Assembly (NCBI GenBank): GCA_013697245.1
Contig: JACCXH010000054.1
Span: 17,234-81,233 of the forward strand
DNA: 64,000 bases
Direction of reading: 5' to 3'
Source of the DNA: Bacteroidota bacterium
GTDB taxonomy: Bacteria; Bacteroidota; Bacteroidia; B-17B0; Aurantibacillaceae
In this document: one piece after another, positions 16,711-26,247 of the stretch
Position numbering within the stretch: the stretch's first letter is position 1
Layout of the letters: each line of letters starts with the position of its first letter
Notes under the pieces: model-generated
The model's database searches: none
What the model saw: the letters and a program-made list of their open reading frames with translations, nothing else
Told to the model about the DNA's origin: nothing
Program-made: the position numbers and the translations under genes

Positions 16711-18261
16711 TTACTTCGCGTAACCGGTTGCGCGGGTTTCGCGAATTACTGTAACTTTTACCTGGCCCGGGTAAGTCATTTCTGTTTGGATGCGTTGCGA
16801 AATTTCAAATGCTAATTCCTCTGCTCTGCCATCGGTTACTTTTTCGCTTGATACAATTACACGTACTTCACGGCCTGCTTGTATGGCATATGTTTTTTCT
16901 ACGCCATCATAACTTAAAGCCAATGCTTCCAGATCTTTTAAACGCTTCATGTATTGTTCTGCAATTTCACGGCGCGCACCCGGGCGGGCACCGCTTATCG
17001 CATCACACACTTGTATAATTGGTGCATACAAGGTATTCATTTCAATTTCATCGTGATGGGCCCCAATAGCATTACACACTTCGGGTTTTTCTTTGTATTG
17101 TTCTGCCAGTTTCATACCTAATAAAGCATGAGGCAGTTCAGGTTCGTTATCGGGTACTTTACCAATATCGTGTAATAAGCCTGCGCGCTTGGCAACCTTA
17201 GGGTTTAAGCCCATTTCAGAGGCCATAATCGCACAAAGGTTGGCAACCTCACGGCTATGTTGTAGTAAATTTTGTCCGTAAGACGAGCGGTATTTCATAC
17301 GGCCCACCATACGAATTAACTCAGGGTGCAAACCATGAATACCCAAATCGATACAAGTACGTTTACCTGTTTCGATAATTTCTTCTTCCAGCATTTTTTT
17401 GGTCTTCTCAACCACCTCTTCAATACGCGCCGGGTGGATCCGTCCATCCGTTACCAATTGATGTAATGCCAAACGGCAAATTTCTCTACGAATAGAATCA
17501 AAACAAGATAAAGTAATAGCATCGGGTGTATCATCCACAATGATCTCAACCCCCGTGGCAGCTTCTAATGCACGAATGTTGCGGCCCTCACGGCCAATGA
17601 TACGTCCTTTGGTTTCGTCACCTTCAATATGAAAAACAGAGATAGAATTTTCTATTGCTGTTTCTGTAGCCACACGTTGTATGGTTTGTAGTACAATTTT
17701 TTTAGCTTCTTTATTGGCAGTTAATTTGGCCTCATCCATAATGTCTTTTACAAAACTCATAGATTGTGTTTTTGCTTCGGCCTTAATAGATTCTACCAAT
17801 TGTAATTTGGCATCATCGGCTTTTAACCCGCTAATTTTTTCGAGCAATTCTACTTGTTTGCGGTGACCTTTTTCTACTTCCTCCAAACGGTGTTTGTAAA
17901 GATCTATTTGCTGTTGTGCCTGATTCTTTAAAGTTTCAGCCTCTTTATCTTTACGGTTAAGGTCTTCTATCTTTTTATTTAACTCGCCGTCTTTTTGTTT
18001 TATTTTATTCTCGGTCTGTAAAATATGGGCATTCTTTTCCTGGATAGATTTATCGTGCTCTGCCTTTAATTGTAAGAATTTTTCTTTGGCCTGTAAGATC
18101 TTTTCCTGTTTAGTTGCCTCGGCCTTTACTTCAGCCTCTTTTATTAAATTCTCTTTTTCTTTTTTAGCGGTGGCATTAATTTTACTGCCTGCTAATATAA
18201 ACCCTGCCACTATCCCAAGTATAAGGGCCCCTGCTATAAATCCAATTGTTATTATATCCAT
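16711..18261 (-). CDS. rny: Ribonuclease Y
   Basis: A 516-residue membrane-anchored endoribonuclease that starts mRNA decay. Order: N-terminal transmembrane helix ([20 protein letters not shown]), coiled coil (~30-190), KH domain with [17 protein letters not shown] domain with [20 protein letters not shown] and AHHDE, and the conserved end ATGYAK. The length equals the family norm. I chose ATG 18261, preceded by a purine-rich AGCAGGAAAG; an upstream TTG at 18309 lies in the zapA terminator. The zapA-rny order is common in Bacteroidota. Confidence 0.96.
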   Translation of the reverse strand: MDIITIGFIAGALILGIVAGFILAGSKINATAKKEKENLIKEAEVKAEATKQEKILQAKEKFLQLKAEHDKSIQEKNAHILQTENKIKQKDGELNKKIEDLNRKDKEAETLKNQAQQQIDLYKHRLEEVEKGHRKQVELLEKISGLKADDAKLQLVESIKAEAKTQSMSFVKDIMDEAKLTANKEAKKIVLQTIQRVATETAIENSISVFHIEGDETKGRIIGREGRNIRALEAATGVEIIVDDTPDAITLSCFDSIRREICRLALHQLVTDGRIHPARIEEVVEKTKKMLEEEIIETGKRTCIDLGIHGLHPELIRMVGRMKYRSSYGQNLLQHSREVANLCAIMASEMGLNPKVAKRAGLLHDIGKVPDNEPELPHALLGMKLAEQYKEKPEVCNAIGAHHDEIEMNTLYAPIIQVCDAISGARPGARREIAEQYMKRLKDLEALALSYDGVEKTYAIQAGREVRVIVSSEKVTDGRAEELAFEISQRIQTEMTYPGQVKVTVIRETRATGYAK

Positions 18262-18301
18262 CTTTCCTGCTTTTTTTAATTGTAATTCTATAAAATAAAA
18301 A

Positions 18302-18340
18302 ACGCACAAAAATTTAAGACTAGTCTCAAATTTTGTGCGT
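18302..18340 (-). terminator. Terminator-like hairpin between zapA and rny
   Basis: ACGCACAAAATTT with its near-perfect complement forms a long stem around GACTAGTC, and on the minus strand it is followed directly by a T-run (GTTTTTTATTTT). It lies 25 bases past the zapA stop and 40 bases ahead of the rny start, so rny is either separately transcribed or receives attenuated read-through. Confidence 0.75.
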
Positions 18341-18364
18341 GTAAGTTTGTAAACTTTCGTTTAC

Positions 18365-18673
18365 TTATTCGTTAATATTTTTAATGTCTTGGGTATGTTG
18401 CTGTAACATCTCCTCCACACTTGAAAATAGCTGTTTTAAATGACTTAATTCTCCCTCGGCTGTGTTGGCTTTTTTGTAAAGTTCTGCTACTAATTGTAAC
18501 ATCACCATGGTCAACACATCTTTTCTATCTTTAACTGCGTAGTTCTTTTCGAACTCTGCAATTTTTGTATTTATTAGTTTAACGGCCTCTTTAATGTTTA
18601 CTTCGTCATCAGCGTTTACCTTTAAGGGAAAAACACTTCCGGCAATTTCAACTTTTATATTTACTTCGCTCAT
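18365..18673 (-). CDS. zapA: Cell division protein ZapA
   Basis: A 102-residue protein with the ZapA layout: N-terminal beta strands (INIKVEIAGSVFPLKV-like, residues 3-20), the helix VNIKEAVKLINTKIAEFEK, then RKDVLTMVMLQLVAELYKK and a C-terminal coiled coil. ZapA bundles FtsZ filaments at the division site. It starts 18 bp after the stop of the long coiled-coil gene, so the two are probably one transcript. The length is normal for the family. Confidence 0.9.
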   Translation of the reverse strand: MSEVNIKVEIAGSVFPLKVNADDEVNIKEAVKLINTKIAEFEKNYAVKDRKDVLTMVMLQLVAELYKKANTAEGELSHLKQLFSSVEEMLQQHTQDIKNINE

Positions 18674-18691
18674 TTAAAGAGGGCGTTAACA

Positions 18692-21016
18692 TTAAGCACT
18701 TAATAACGTAATGCACTTATCAATTTCACGCACCAAATCGTTTATTTGTTTTTTCATTTGGGATTTTTCACTCTTCCCACCTGAATTATTGGCTAAGATA
18801 ATATTCTTTCTGTGATTATTCAAGTCTGTTACATCAATACTTTGACTATCAATATTTTGAGATAGTTCACCGATAACGTCGTTCATTTTTAAAAGCTGTG
18901 TGGCCATTTGTTCTTTTTCGTCTAAAAGCACTAAACGTTGGTCGTTCAGCACATCTATTTGCTTGAACAGCTTATCCACAAAGGCTTCCTGCTCTTCTGT
19001 TACCGAAGTGCTTGTTGCTGCTGATAAAGCAGCGATCTCTGTTTCGTACCCTGAAATTTTTTCATTTAAGGTAGAAACTGTGGAATTGAGATCAGAGATA
19101 CACGATTGTAAACCTGTTAATTGGGTTAAAAGATCCAGTTTTTCTGAGTTTAAAGTATCAAATCCCGCTTGTATAGTAGAAACCTCTGCTTTTAATTGCG
19201 CTATTTCTTCTGTTAATGCTGCATTTTGGCCTTCCAAATTGGTAACATTAAAATTCTTAATCGATAAGATCTCGTTAAACTCTACAGTTTTTGCAGAACT
19301 TAAGATCTTAATTTCTTCTAATTCTGCTTTCACCAAGGTTAACTCCGCTTCCTGCGCTTCTACTTTATCTTGCGCGGCGTCTATCTCTACAATAAGGCTT
19401 GTATTTTCTACCAATAATTTTTGAAACTCAATTTCTTTATCTAAAATTTGTTGTTTAACAGTTTCTTCGATCTCAGCTTTAAAGCCTTCTAACTCTTGCT
19501 CTTTAGTTGAAATAACATTTACCAAAGTGGCAATTTGCTCGTTAAGGCTTTCAATTTGTTGCGAAGCATTTTCTAATTCCTGGTTCTTTAATTCTAACGA
19601 AACTTCGGTTTGACCAAGCGTGTTAGAAGTAGTTTCAACAAGAGAAGTTAAGTTAGATAACTCTGTATTTAAATTCTCAATTTGAGAAGTAAGTTCAGTA
19701 ACCTGCTCGCTGTTTGATAAAGATGAAGTTTGTTTAAAAGCTTCGAACTCAGTTGTCAATTCCAAGAATTTTTCAGCTTCTGATTTTAACTGGAATTGAT
19801 AATTATTTAATTGTCCCGTTAAATTTTCGAATTCTGAATTTTGAGAATCTATATGTATAACTAATTCTCTTATTTTTTCATTTGACTGGTCGTTCTCTAA
19901 TTGCGCTTTTGTTAATTCCTCGCTAAGCCTTGTGTTTTGACCGTTTGAGTGAATTAAAGCGTTGGCTAATTTTTCTTCGTAACCATTTGTGATCTCCTCA
20001 ATTTGTGAAGTATGTGAGTTTGTTAATTCTGCAACAAATGTTTCATGCTCAGATCTTAATGTACTAATTTGGTTTTGGAAAGAAGTGGTTAATTCTTCAC
20101 TCGAAGAACCTGCGGTTGCTTTTAGATCTTCGATCTGTTTTTCGTAACCGGCAATTAATTCAGCTTCTTTAGTAGCGTATTCTGATGTTAAGCTTTCTAA
20201 TTTAGAAGTAAAATCGTGTGTTAATGTATTGCGCTGTTCTTCCAGTTCTAATTTTAATCCCGAAATTTCAGTCTTATATGAGAACTCTAAACTTTCTATT
20301 TTTTGAGTGTAATTAGTTTCTAAAGTTTCGATGGCAAATTGACTCGATATCTTTAAAGCGTTGATATCGCTTGTACTTGTTGAAGTTAATTTGGAGATCT
20401 GTGAATTGTAATCGTTCTTTAAAAAAGTAATTTGTTGCTCGTAAGAGATCTTAATATTCGAAATTTCTTCCTGGTGATTGATTGTTAAAGATTGCTCTTT
20501 ATCAGACCAGTTAGCGGCAAGCTCGTTCACCCTGTTCTCAAATTCTTCTTTAATCCCCGACTCTTTGTAATAAGAATTGGTGCGAAGCTCTTCAATTTGA
20601 GTCCTGTATTCGTTCTTAACGGCTTCTAAGTTGGTATTTGCTTCGGCTTTAATACCTTCAATTTTTAATTCGTAGTCGGCTGAAATGGTGTTGAGATCGC
20701 TTTTTAAACTTTCTATTTCAGCTAAACGTTGCTCTATCTCCTCTTGTTTGGCGTGTAATTGTTCTTTTATGGAGCCGCGTAATTCTTTAAAAGAGGCTAG
20801 TTCTCCTTTGTAATTGGTATTGTCGCGCTCCATCACAACCAATTTGGTGTTTAAAACATCAATGGTTACTTGTAGGCGCTTGCAATCCTCATCGCGCATT
20901 ATTAGCTGGTTGCGGTAGTCGCTTAACGAGCGTTTTAGCTCATTAAATTCTTTGCGCAATACTAAATCGTTTTCTAAAACTTGTTGTAATTCGGTTTTTA
21001 AACTTTCTGCGTTCAT
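18692..21016 (-). CDS. Very long coiled-coil protein directly upstream of zapA
   Basis: A 774-residue cytosolic protein with no signal peptide or membrane segment, predicted coiled coil almost throughout. Residues ~130-360 hold degenerate units of about 20-25 residues of the form Y-x-x-[QK]-I-x-x-L. The C-terminal ~20 residues (QINDLVREIDKCITLLSA) resemble the short ZapB-like protein often found at this position in Bacteroidota, which is usually about 100 residues. It may be an expanded divisome or Z-ring-associated filament protein; this rests on position and the tail only. Confidence 0.7.
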   Translation of the reverse strand: MNAESLKTELQQVLENDLVLRKEFNELKRSLSDYRNQLIMRDEDCKRLQVTIDVLNTKLVVMERDNTNYKGELASFKELRGSIKEQLHAKQEEIEQRLAEIESLKSDLNTISADYELKIEGIKAEANTNLEAVKNEYRTQIEELRTNSYYKESGIKEEFENRVNELAANWSDKEQSLTINHQEEISNIKISYEQQITFLKNDYNSQISKLTSTSTSDINALKISSQFAIETLETNYTQKIESLEFSYKTEISGLKLELEEQRNTLTHDFTSKLESLTSEYATKEAELIAGYEKQIEDLKATAGSSSEELTTSFQNQISTLRSEHETFVAELTNSHTSQIEEITNGYEEKLANALIHSNGQNTRLSEELTKAQLENDQSNEKIRELVIHIDSQNSEFENLTGQLNNYQFQLKSEAEKFLELTTEFEAFKQTSSLSNSEQVTELTSQIENLNTELSNLTSLVETTSNTLGQTEVSLELKNQELENASQQIESLNEQIATLVNVISTKEQELEGFKAEIEETVKQQILDKEIEFQKLLVENTSLIVEIDAAQDKVEAQEAELTLVKAELEEIKILSSAKTVEFNEILSIKNFNVTNLEGQNAALTEEIAQLKAEVSTIQAGFDTLNSEKLDLLTQLTGLQSCISDLNSTVSTLNEKISGYETEIAALSAATSTSVTEEQEAFVDKLFKQIDVLNDQRLVLLDEKEQMATQLLKMNDVIGELSQNIDSQSIDVTDLNNHRKNIILANNSGGKSEKSQMKKQINDLVREIDKCITLLSA

Positions 21017-21205
21017 TAATTCGTGTTTTGATTTTTATAAAAATAGACAACTAATGAACCACTAAAACCGCGCTATGCCATTATGATTAAACACAATAAT
21101 GTTAATTAACCTCAACGTTATTAAGATTGGATTGTTAATTACGGAATTGGCAAAAAGCCTTATTTCGTTGGCTTGCCAGCCTTTTAGATTTTATATTGAT
21201 GGAAT

Positions 21206-21463
21206 ATGGCAAAAAATTCAAAGGCGAAAACTTTGAGTTTTGAACATAACAACGAAAAATATTTTTTGTGTGAACGTTTATTGTGAAAACAATTTGTTTA
21301 CAAGCAACCGCAAATAGATTTACTTTCTAACGCAGATTATGAATTAGAAATTCTATTCCTTACCAAATACCCATCAAAACATGCAGCGCTGCAACTTTTA
21401 CTCTTTCACAATAGAAGTTACGATGCTTCATTCGCAAAAGTTTATATTTTATTGGGCTTTTGA
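21206..21463 (+). pseudogene. Possible degraded small gene with an internal TGA (620 bp gap 21017-21636)
   Basis: ATG 21206 opens a frame of 85 codons ending at 21461-21463, interrupted only by a TGA at 21284-21286. The second part reads DYELEILFLTKYPSKHAALQ and looks protein-like, but I recognise no family. The rest of 21017-21636 is AT-rich without a clear gene; the last ~60 bases should hold the rpoD promoter, where TAACTTTA at 21605-21612 is a weak -7 candidate. Confidence 0.25.
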
Positions 21464-21636
21464 TATTCATAACGAACCCTAATGCATCAGCCGGGTTACA
21501 GCTGTTTTAGGAAAAATTGTCAGTTTTTTAACAAAAAAGAGAAACTTTTTAGTTTTTAATGCGTTATACTAGCATAAATACTTTAATTATTGCCCTTTTT
21601 TATATAACTTTACCCTCTTAATCCCAACACAAACCC

Positions 21637-22503
21637 ATGAGACAACTTAAAATTACCAAGTCCATCACAAATCGTGAAAGTGCATCCTTAGATAAATACT
21701 TACAGGAAATTGGCCGTGAAGAATTAATCACCGCTGAAGAAGAAGTAATATTAGCTAAGAAAATTAAGGACGGTGATCAAAGTGCTCTTGAGAAATTAAC
21801 CCGCGCTAACTTGCGTTTCGTGGTTTCGGTGGCAAAACAATACCAAAATCAGGGTTTAAGTTTACCCGATCTTATTAACGAAGGAAACTTAGGTTTGATA
21901 AAAGCAGCTCGTCGTTTTGATGAGACCCGTGGATTTAAATTTATCTCTTACGCCGTTTGGTGGATTCGCCAAAGTATATTACAGGCTTTAGCAGAACAAA
22001 GCCGTATTGTACGTTTGCCGTTAAATCAAGTAGGTTCATTAAATAAAATTAATAAAGCATACAGCAAATTAGAGCAGGAATTTGAGCGTGAGCCGAGTGC
22101 TGAAGAATTAGCGGATGTTTTAGATCTGCCAATTGACAAGGTTTCTGATACTATGAAAGTGTCGGGTCGCCACGTGAGTATGGATGCTCCTTTCGCTAAT
22201 GGCGAAGAAAGCAGCTTATTAGATGTATTGGTAAATTTAGATTCGCCAAAAGCGGATAGCGGTTTAATGAACGAATCGTTAAGCAAAGAAATTGATCGCG
22301 CTTTAAGCACATTAACTGAAAGAGAACGCGATGTTGTAAAATTATTTTTTGGAATTGGTTTAAACCACGGTTTAACCTTAGAAGAAATTGGTGATAAATT
22401 TGATCTTACCCGCGAACGTGTTCGCCAGATCAAAGAAAAAGCTATTCGTCGTTTACGTCATAGCAGCCGTAGTAAATTACTACAACAATATTTAGGACAA
22501 TAA
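21637..22503 (+). CDS. rpoD: RNA polymerase primary sigma factor
   Basis: A 288-residue sigma-70 of the short Bacteroidota primary type. Region 1.2 ([20 protein letters not shown]), region 2 ([20 protein letters not shown], then [29 protein letters not shown]), region 3, and region 4 with a helix-turn-helix ([20 protein letters not shown]) are all present; the long region 1.1 of proteobacterial RpoD is missing, as is normal here. It recognises the TTG/TAnnTTTG promoters noted elsewhere in this window. It is monocistronic with a terminator 22 bp after the stop. Confidence 0.96.
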   Translation: MRQLKITKSITNRESASLDKYLQEIGREELITAEEEVILAKKIKDGDQSALEKLTRANLRFVVSVAKQYQNQGLSLPDLINEGNLGLIKAARRFDETRGFKFISYAVWWIRQSILQALAEQSRIVRLPLNQVGSLNKINKAYSKLEQEFEREPSAEELADVLDLPIDKVSDTMKVSGRHVSMDAPFANGEESSLLDVLVNLDSPKADSGLMNESLSKEIDRALSTLTERERDVVKLFFGIGLNHGLTLEEIGDKFDLTRERVRQIKEKAIRRLRHSSRSKLLQQYLGQ

Positions 22504-22525
22504 TCTCCGGTTTATATTTTTAATG

Positions 22526-22555
22526 AGCCCTTTCAGAAATGTTAGGGCTTTTTTG
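22526..22555 (+). terminator. Rho-independent terminator of rpoD
   Basis: Stem AGCCCT (22526-22531) with AGGGCT (22544-22549), a 12-nt loop and a TTTTTT tail. Confidence 0.85.
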
Positions 22556-22563
22556 TTTGGCGT

Positions 22564-22649
22564 AACCACTAAGGGCACAAAGTTTCACTAAGATTTAATG
22601 CTGTATTAATTTTCTTAGTAAAGCTTAGTGTTCTCTGTGTCTTAGTGGT
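22564..22649. repeat. Imperfect inverted repeat (ACCACTAAG...CTTAGTGGT)
   Basis: The left arm (22564-22592) begins ACCACTAAG and ends CACTAAG; the right arm (22614-22649) begins CTTAGTAAAG and ends CTTAGTGGT, each arm carrying a CACA/TGTG block. Units with this ACCACTAAG-CACA-CTAAG theme are frequent between genes in Bacteroidota as far as I know. No product is encoded. Confidence 0.55.
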
Positions 22650-22696
22650 AAAAATTGTGACTTAGTGGTTAAATGCTTAGCTTTACTCCTTCAAAA

Positions 22697-23650
22697 ATGC
22701 AACTCGTAAAAAAAATACTGGCAATACTTATTTCTGTTGGGCTTGGCTTGGTTTTTATCTATTCGGGCTACACCAAATTATTACCGGTAATTGAAACTTT
22801 TGAATTTACGTTTGTAGATATTGGTGTTGCTAATTGGTATGCCGCCCCTATTATTGCACGTTTATTAATTGGCCTGGAATTTTTTCTGGGTTTACTTTTA
22901 ATAATGAATTATAATCTTAAAAAATTCACACTACCATTTACCATTGGTTTATTATTATTTTTTATTATTTATTTAATTATTCAGATCTCAACTACCGGTA
23001 ACCATGGCAACTGCGGCTGCTTTGGCGAGCATATAAAAATGACACCTTTACAGGCCGTTATTAAAAATGTAATAATGATTGCTGCTTGTGTTTTAGTTTA
23101 TTTCTTATTCGACGGCTGGAAAATAAAGTTCAATAAATTATTATTAAGTTTTGTTGGCGTAACAGCAGTGCTTACCCCATTTGTTGTTAACCCAATTGAT
23201 TATGCCTACACGTCTAATAACCTGGATGAAAAAATAAATTATCCTTTAGAATTAAACTTATTATATCAACCCGAGGATACCAGTAAAGTAGAAATCCCTA
23301 AAATAAATCTTCAAAAGGGTAAACATGTTATTGCTTTTATGAGCTTAACCTGTCCGCACTGCCGTATTGCCGCTAAAAAATTTAAGGTCATTAAAAAGAA
23401 TAATCCCGATTTGCCAATTTATTTTATTTTAAATGGCGACAAGCCCAAATACAAAGATTTTATTGAAGATACACAGGCCAGCAATATTCCATCCAGCTTT
23501 TGCTTAGGTAAAACATTTATTAACCTTGCAGGCACCAATCTGCCAAGGATCTATTATATTGATAATAGTATGGTGCTTAAAAAAGTAGATTATTACGAGT
23601 TAAGCCAATATAATATTGAAGATTGGATTAAGACCGGCAAGTTAAAATAG
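22697..23650 (+). CDS. MauE/DoxX-type membrane protein fused to a thioredoxin-like domain
   Basis: A 317-residue inner-membrane protein. Residues 1-~140 have four transmembrane helices with the MauE/DoxX pattern (FIYSGYTKLLPV; then a CGCFGE motif in the loop). After a helix, residues ~200-317 form a thioredoxin-like domain with SLTCPHCRIAAKKF (redox CxxC as CPHC). MauE-type domains handle electrons for periplasmic disulfides in methylamine dehydrogenase maturation; a role in periplasmic thiol redox is likely. ATG 22697 is preferred to 22673, which falls near the repeat arm. Confidence 0.8.
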   Translation: MQLVKKILAILISVGLGLVFIYSGYTKLLPVIETFEFTFVDIGVANWYAAPIIARLLIGLEFFLGLLLIMNYNLKKFTLPFTIGLLLFFIIYLIIQISTTGNHGNCGCFGEHIKMTPLQAVIKNVIMIAACVLVYFLFDGWKIKFNKLLLSFVGVTAVLTPFVVNPIDYAYTSNNLDEKINYPLELNLLYQPEDTSKVEIPKINLQKGKHVIAFMSLTCPHCRIAAKKFKVIKKNNPDLPIYFILNGDKPKYKDFIEDTQASNIPSSFCLGKTFINLAGTNLPRIYYIDNSMVLKKVDYYELSQYNIEDWIKTGKLK

Positions 23651-23767
23651 CCATTGCTAAAGGCTTTGGCATTGTTTTAGCCCTGATTTTACCCCTGTAA
23701 ATCTTTTTTTAACAAATAATTGCTTCCTCAAGCAATATTTTTTATTTTACGGTCTCAAAATCCGTTT

Positions 23768-26161
23768 ATGAAACGTTTTCTTTTCTTTTTAATTATTTCG
23801 TTTTTGTCGTTGAACTCTTTTTCGCAAGTTTCTTCAACCAAAGCGGCTATGGGAGAAACGAATTTTAAGATTGAGGATCTGCCCCGCGTACTTTTAAAAG
23901 AATTGAACCGCTTTAGGGTAAGCAAAGGCCTTGATACTTTAGAGATGAGCGAGATGCTCCAGTTCTCGGCCCAACTTAGCGCCGATAAAATGGCCGGTTC
24001 CGGAAAAGACAAGATCGAATTTAAGACCACGCAAAAAAATCTAAAAAAATCGGGTGCTACGAAACGCGGCGAAGAGCTTACCATGAAAGCCGCCGTTAGT
24101 AAAGGCCGCGAAGATTATAAAACAGAAGATATTGCCAAAACCATTTATAACCGTTGGGAAAGTTATCAAAAGACCTTACCCATTGTCATGAATCCAAAGT
24201 ATACACTGGTTGGTATTTCCTGCGAAACAAGCGATGATGGTAAAAAGGTTTTTGCCAGCGCCGTTTTTGGAGGTTATGATATTACCAATGGCGGTGTTAT
24301 TTATAAAAAACAATTAGCCATTCCTTTTAATACAAAATCAAAAAGCTTAAAGGGCCCCGAAACAAAATTTTGTAAGAACTGCGACAGATGGCGCAACTAT
24401 GATGTTTTAGAAAAAGGCGTTTACGTTGAGAATGGAAAGGTTTGGCTAAAATATCCTAACGCTAAAGACTTACGACGCTTGTTAAAGAAAAGTAAAGATG
24501 GCGTTGCTTTTGATATTGTGCAACGCGAACAATACATTAATGCTGATTATAATATTGTAGACAATAATCTTTACAATAAAGGGATCATGAGCAAGGTGAT
24601 CTACAAAGACAAATTATTTAAAAAAAATATTTTAGTAAGTAAAGATCCAAAAGTAAACCGTAAGAACAGAGCAAAAGGTATTGAAGTAGAACTTGGAAAA
24701 TTCAATCCAAAGATCACCGGACCCTATGAAGTAAATTTAATTATTGTGCAGGATGGCCGCGTTTGCAAAACGGTTACACGAGGTTATTACGAAAGCGGGA
24801 AAATTGATAGTAAAACACCCATCGGTTTATTACCTTTTAATAATACCACTGGTTTAAAACCACCATTTGAACCAAAATCAGAAAGTTCTATCATTAATTT
24901 TACCATTCCTTTCGAAAAAAATAAGTTCGACTATAAAACAGAAGATATTCAGCCTTTTATAAAAGCGTTGAACGAGCCTGATTTTATTATTGATGGTTTA
25001 TACATCTACGCTTATTCTTCAATTGAAGGAGATTCGGCTGCAAATGCCAAACTACAGCGCAAACGAGGCGAAAGTGTTTTAGGCGTTCTGCAAAGTTTTC
25101 AAAAAAATAAAATTACTCCAACTATTGAGACCAAAGACAGTTGGGGATTATTTTTATTGGAGAACGAAGATGGAAAATATGCCAGCCTTGTAGCACAAGG
25201 AAAACATAAAGCTATTAAGACCATTAACAGCGATAAAAAATTAGAGGAAGAACTGGAACCTATTTTAGCAAAAGAACGTTTTGCGCAAATGATCATGGAT
25301 ATTACTTATGATGTGAGCGGCCCAAAAGAAGAGAAATTTTCTAAAGTAAGTTTTGAGCGTGCTTTAAAAGCCAATAATTATAACCAGGCTTATAAGATCA
25401 TGGAGTTTATGAATAAGCGTGTAGCAGAAAATAAATACCCGGTAAGCATTTATGATAGTTTAAAGATCGAAGAAAATACTAAAACTGTTCCCTTAATAAA
25501 CAACCGCGTGTATTACCAATACCAGGCAAATAATACGGTGGATGAAGATGATGAGAGTACTTTTGATCGTTTATTAAAATTTGAATCGGCAAACCCGATC
25601 TTACAATACAATAAAGTGTATTGCCAATTAAAATTAGATAGTAATGCCGGAAATCAGGAGCACCAATCAAAAGTGCAACAAACCATTGATGGCTTGTATG
25701 GTAAGTTAGATAGTAATTTAGTAAATGGTTTAAATATTGAGTGGCAATTTAAGATCATGGAAAGTCTTGATACAATGGAAAATGCCGATGCGTTAATTGA
25801 TGCTTGTATTGCAAGGATCAAATCATTTTATAACATTAAAGATGCCAGCTGGCAAAACGCTTTAAAACTATCTTATGTGTTTTCTCGTGCAAAAGATTTT
25901 AGGTATTCTTCTACTGTGCTAGAACCTTATTTAAGTGAGCCGGATGTAAATGAAAATTTGGTGTTCATGTATATTGCATCGGCCAGCAGGTTGCAGGAAA
26001 AATATTACTCGCGCACATTTGCCAGGGCATTAGAAATTGCCAAGAGCAAGAACCAGGAACGTTATTGTAAATTATTTGGCGAACCGTTTATGACCTTTCA
26101 GGTATTAGAAAATCCTGAAGTGAAGAAAGATTACCGCGGCACATGTCCCGACGCTAAGTGA
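23768..26161 (+). CDS. Exported CAP-domain protein with OmpA-like segment
   Basis: A 797-residue protein. The signal peptide is MKRFLFFLIISFLSLNSFSQ, so ATG 23768 is taken rather than 23720. Residues ~40-150 look like a CAP/SCP domain (LLKELNRFRVSKGLDTLEMS, then PKYTLVGISCETSDDGKKVF). Around residues 395-440, VDGLYIYAYSSIEGD-like and AKLQRKRGESV resemble the first half of an OmpA peptidoglycan-binding domain. The C-terminal third is helical and TPR-like. CAP proteins in bacteria are mostly uncharacterised. A cell-wall or envelope-associated role is inferred. Confidence 0.68.
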   Translation: MKRFLFFLIISFLSLNSFSQVSSTKAAMGETNFKIEDLPRVLLKELNRFRVSKGLDTLEMSEMLQFSAQLSADKMAGSGKDKIEFKTTQKNLKKSGATKRGEELTMKAAVSKGREDYKTEDIAKTIYNRWESYQKTLPIVMNPKYTLVGISCETSDDGKKVFASAVFGGYDITNGGVIYKKQLAIPFNTKSKSLKGPETKFCKNCDRWRNYDVLEKGVYVENGKVWLKYPNAKDLRRLLKKSKDGVAFDIVQREQYINADYNIVDNNLYNKGIMSKVIYKDKLFKKNILVSKDPKVNRKNRAKGIEVELGKFNPKITGPYEVNLIIVQDGRVCKTVTRGYYESGKIDSKTPIGLLPFNNTTGLKPPFEPKSESSIINFTIPFEKNKFDYKTEDIQPFIKALNEPDFIIDGLYIYAYSSIEGDSAANAKLQRKRGESVLGVLQSFQKNKITPTIETKDSWGLFLLENEDGKYASLVAQGKHKAIKTINSDKKLEEELEPILAKERFAQMIMDITYDVSGPKEEKFSKVSFERALKANNYNQAYKIMEFMNKRVAENKYPVSIYDSLKIEENTKTVPLINNRVYYQYQANNTVDEDDESTFDRLLKFESANPILQYNKVYCQLKLDSNAGNQEHQSKVQQTIDGLYGKLDSNLVNGLNIEWQFKIMESLDTMENADALIDACIARIKSFYNIKDASWQNALKLSYVFSRAKDFRYSSTVLEPYLSEPDVNENLVFMYIASASRLQEKYYSRTFARALEIAKSKNQERYCKLFGEPFMTFQVLENPEVKKDYRGTCPDAK

Positions 26162-26247
26162 ATGGATATTGTGCCTATTAAGGCTCTGTTGAAAGAAGAG
26201 AAAAAGAATAAGTAGATCTCTTTTAAACGGTGGCACCGTAAATAAAG

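Noticed and set aside
18262..18309. TTG start extending rny by 16 codons
   Set aside because: It lies in the terminator arm after zapA; ATG 18261 gives the normal N-terminal transmembrane helix and length.
18900..19424. Plus-strand 174-codon ORF
   Set aside because: Antisense shadow of the long coiled-coil gene; a Ser/Cys-rich translation typical of reversed coiled-coil codons.
22026..22433. Minus-strand 135-codon ORF
   Set aside because: Antisense shadow of rpoD, whose assignment is certain.
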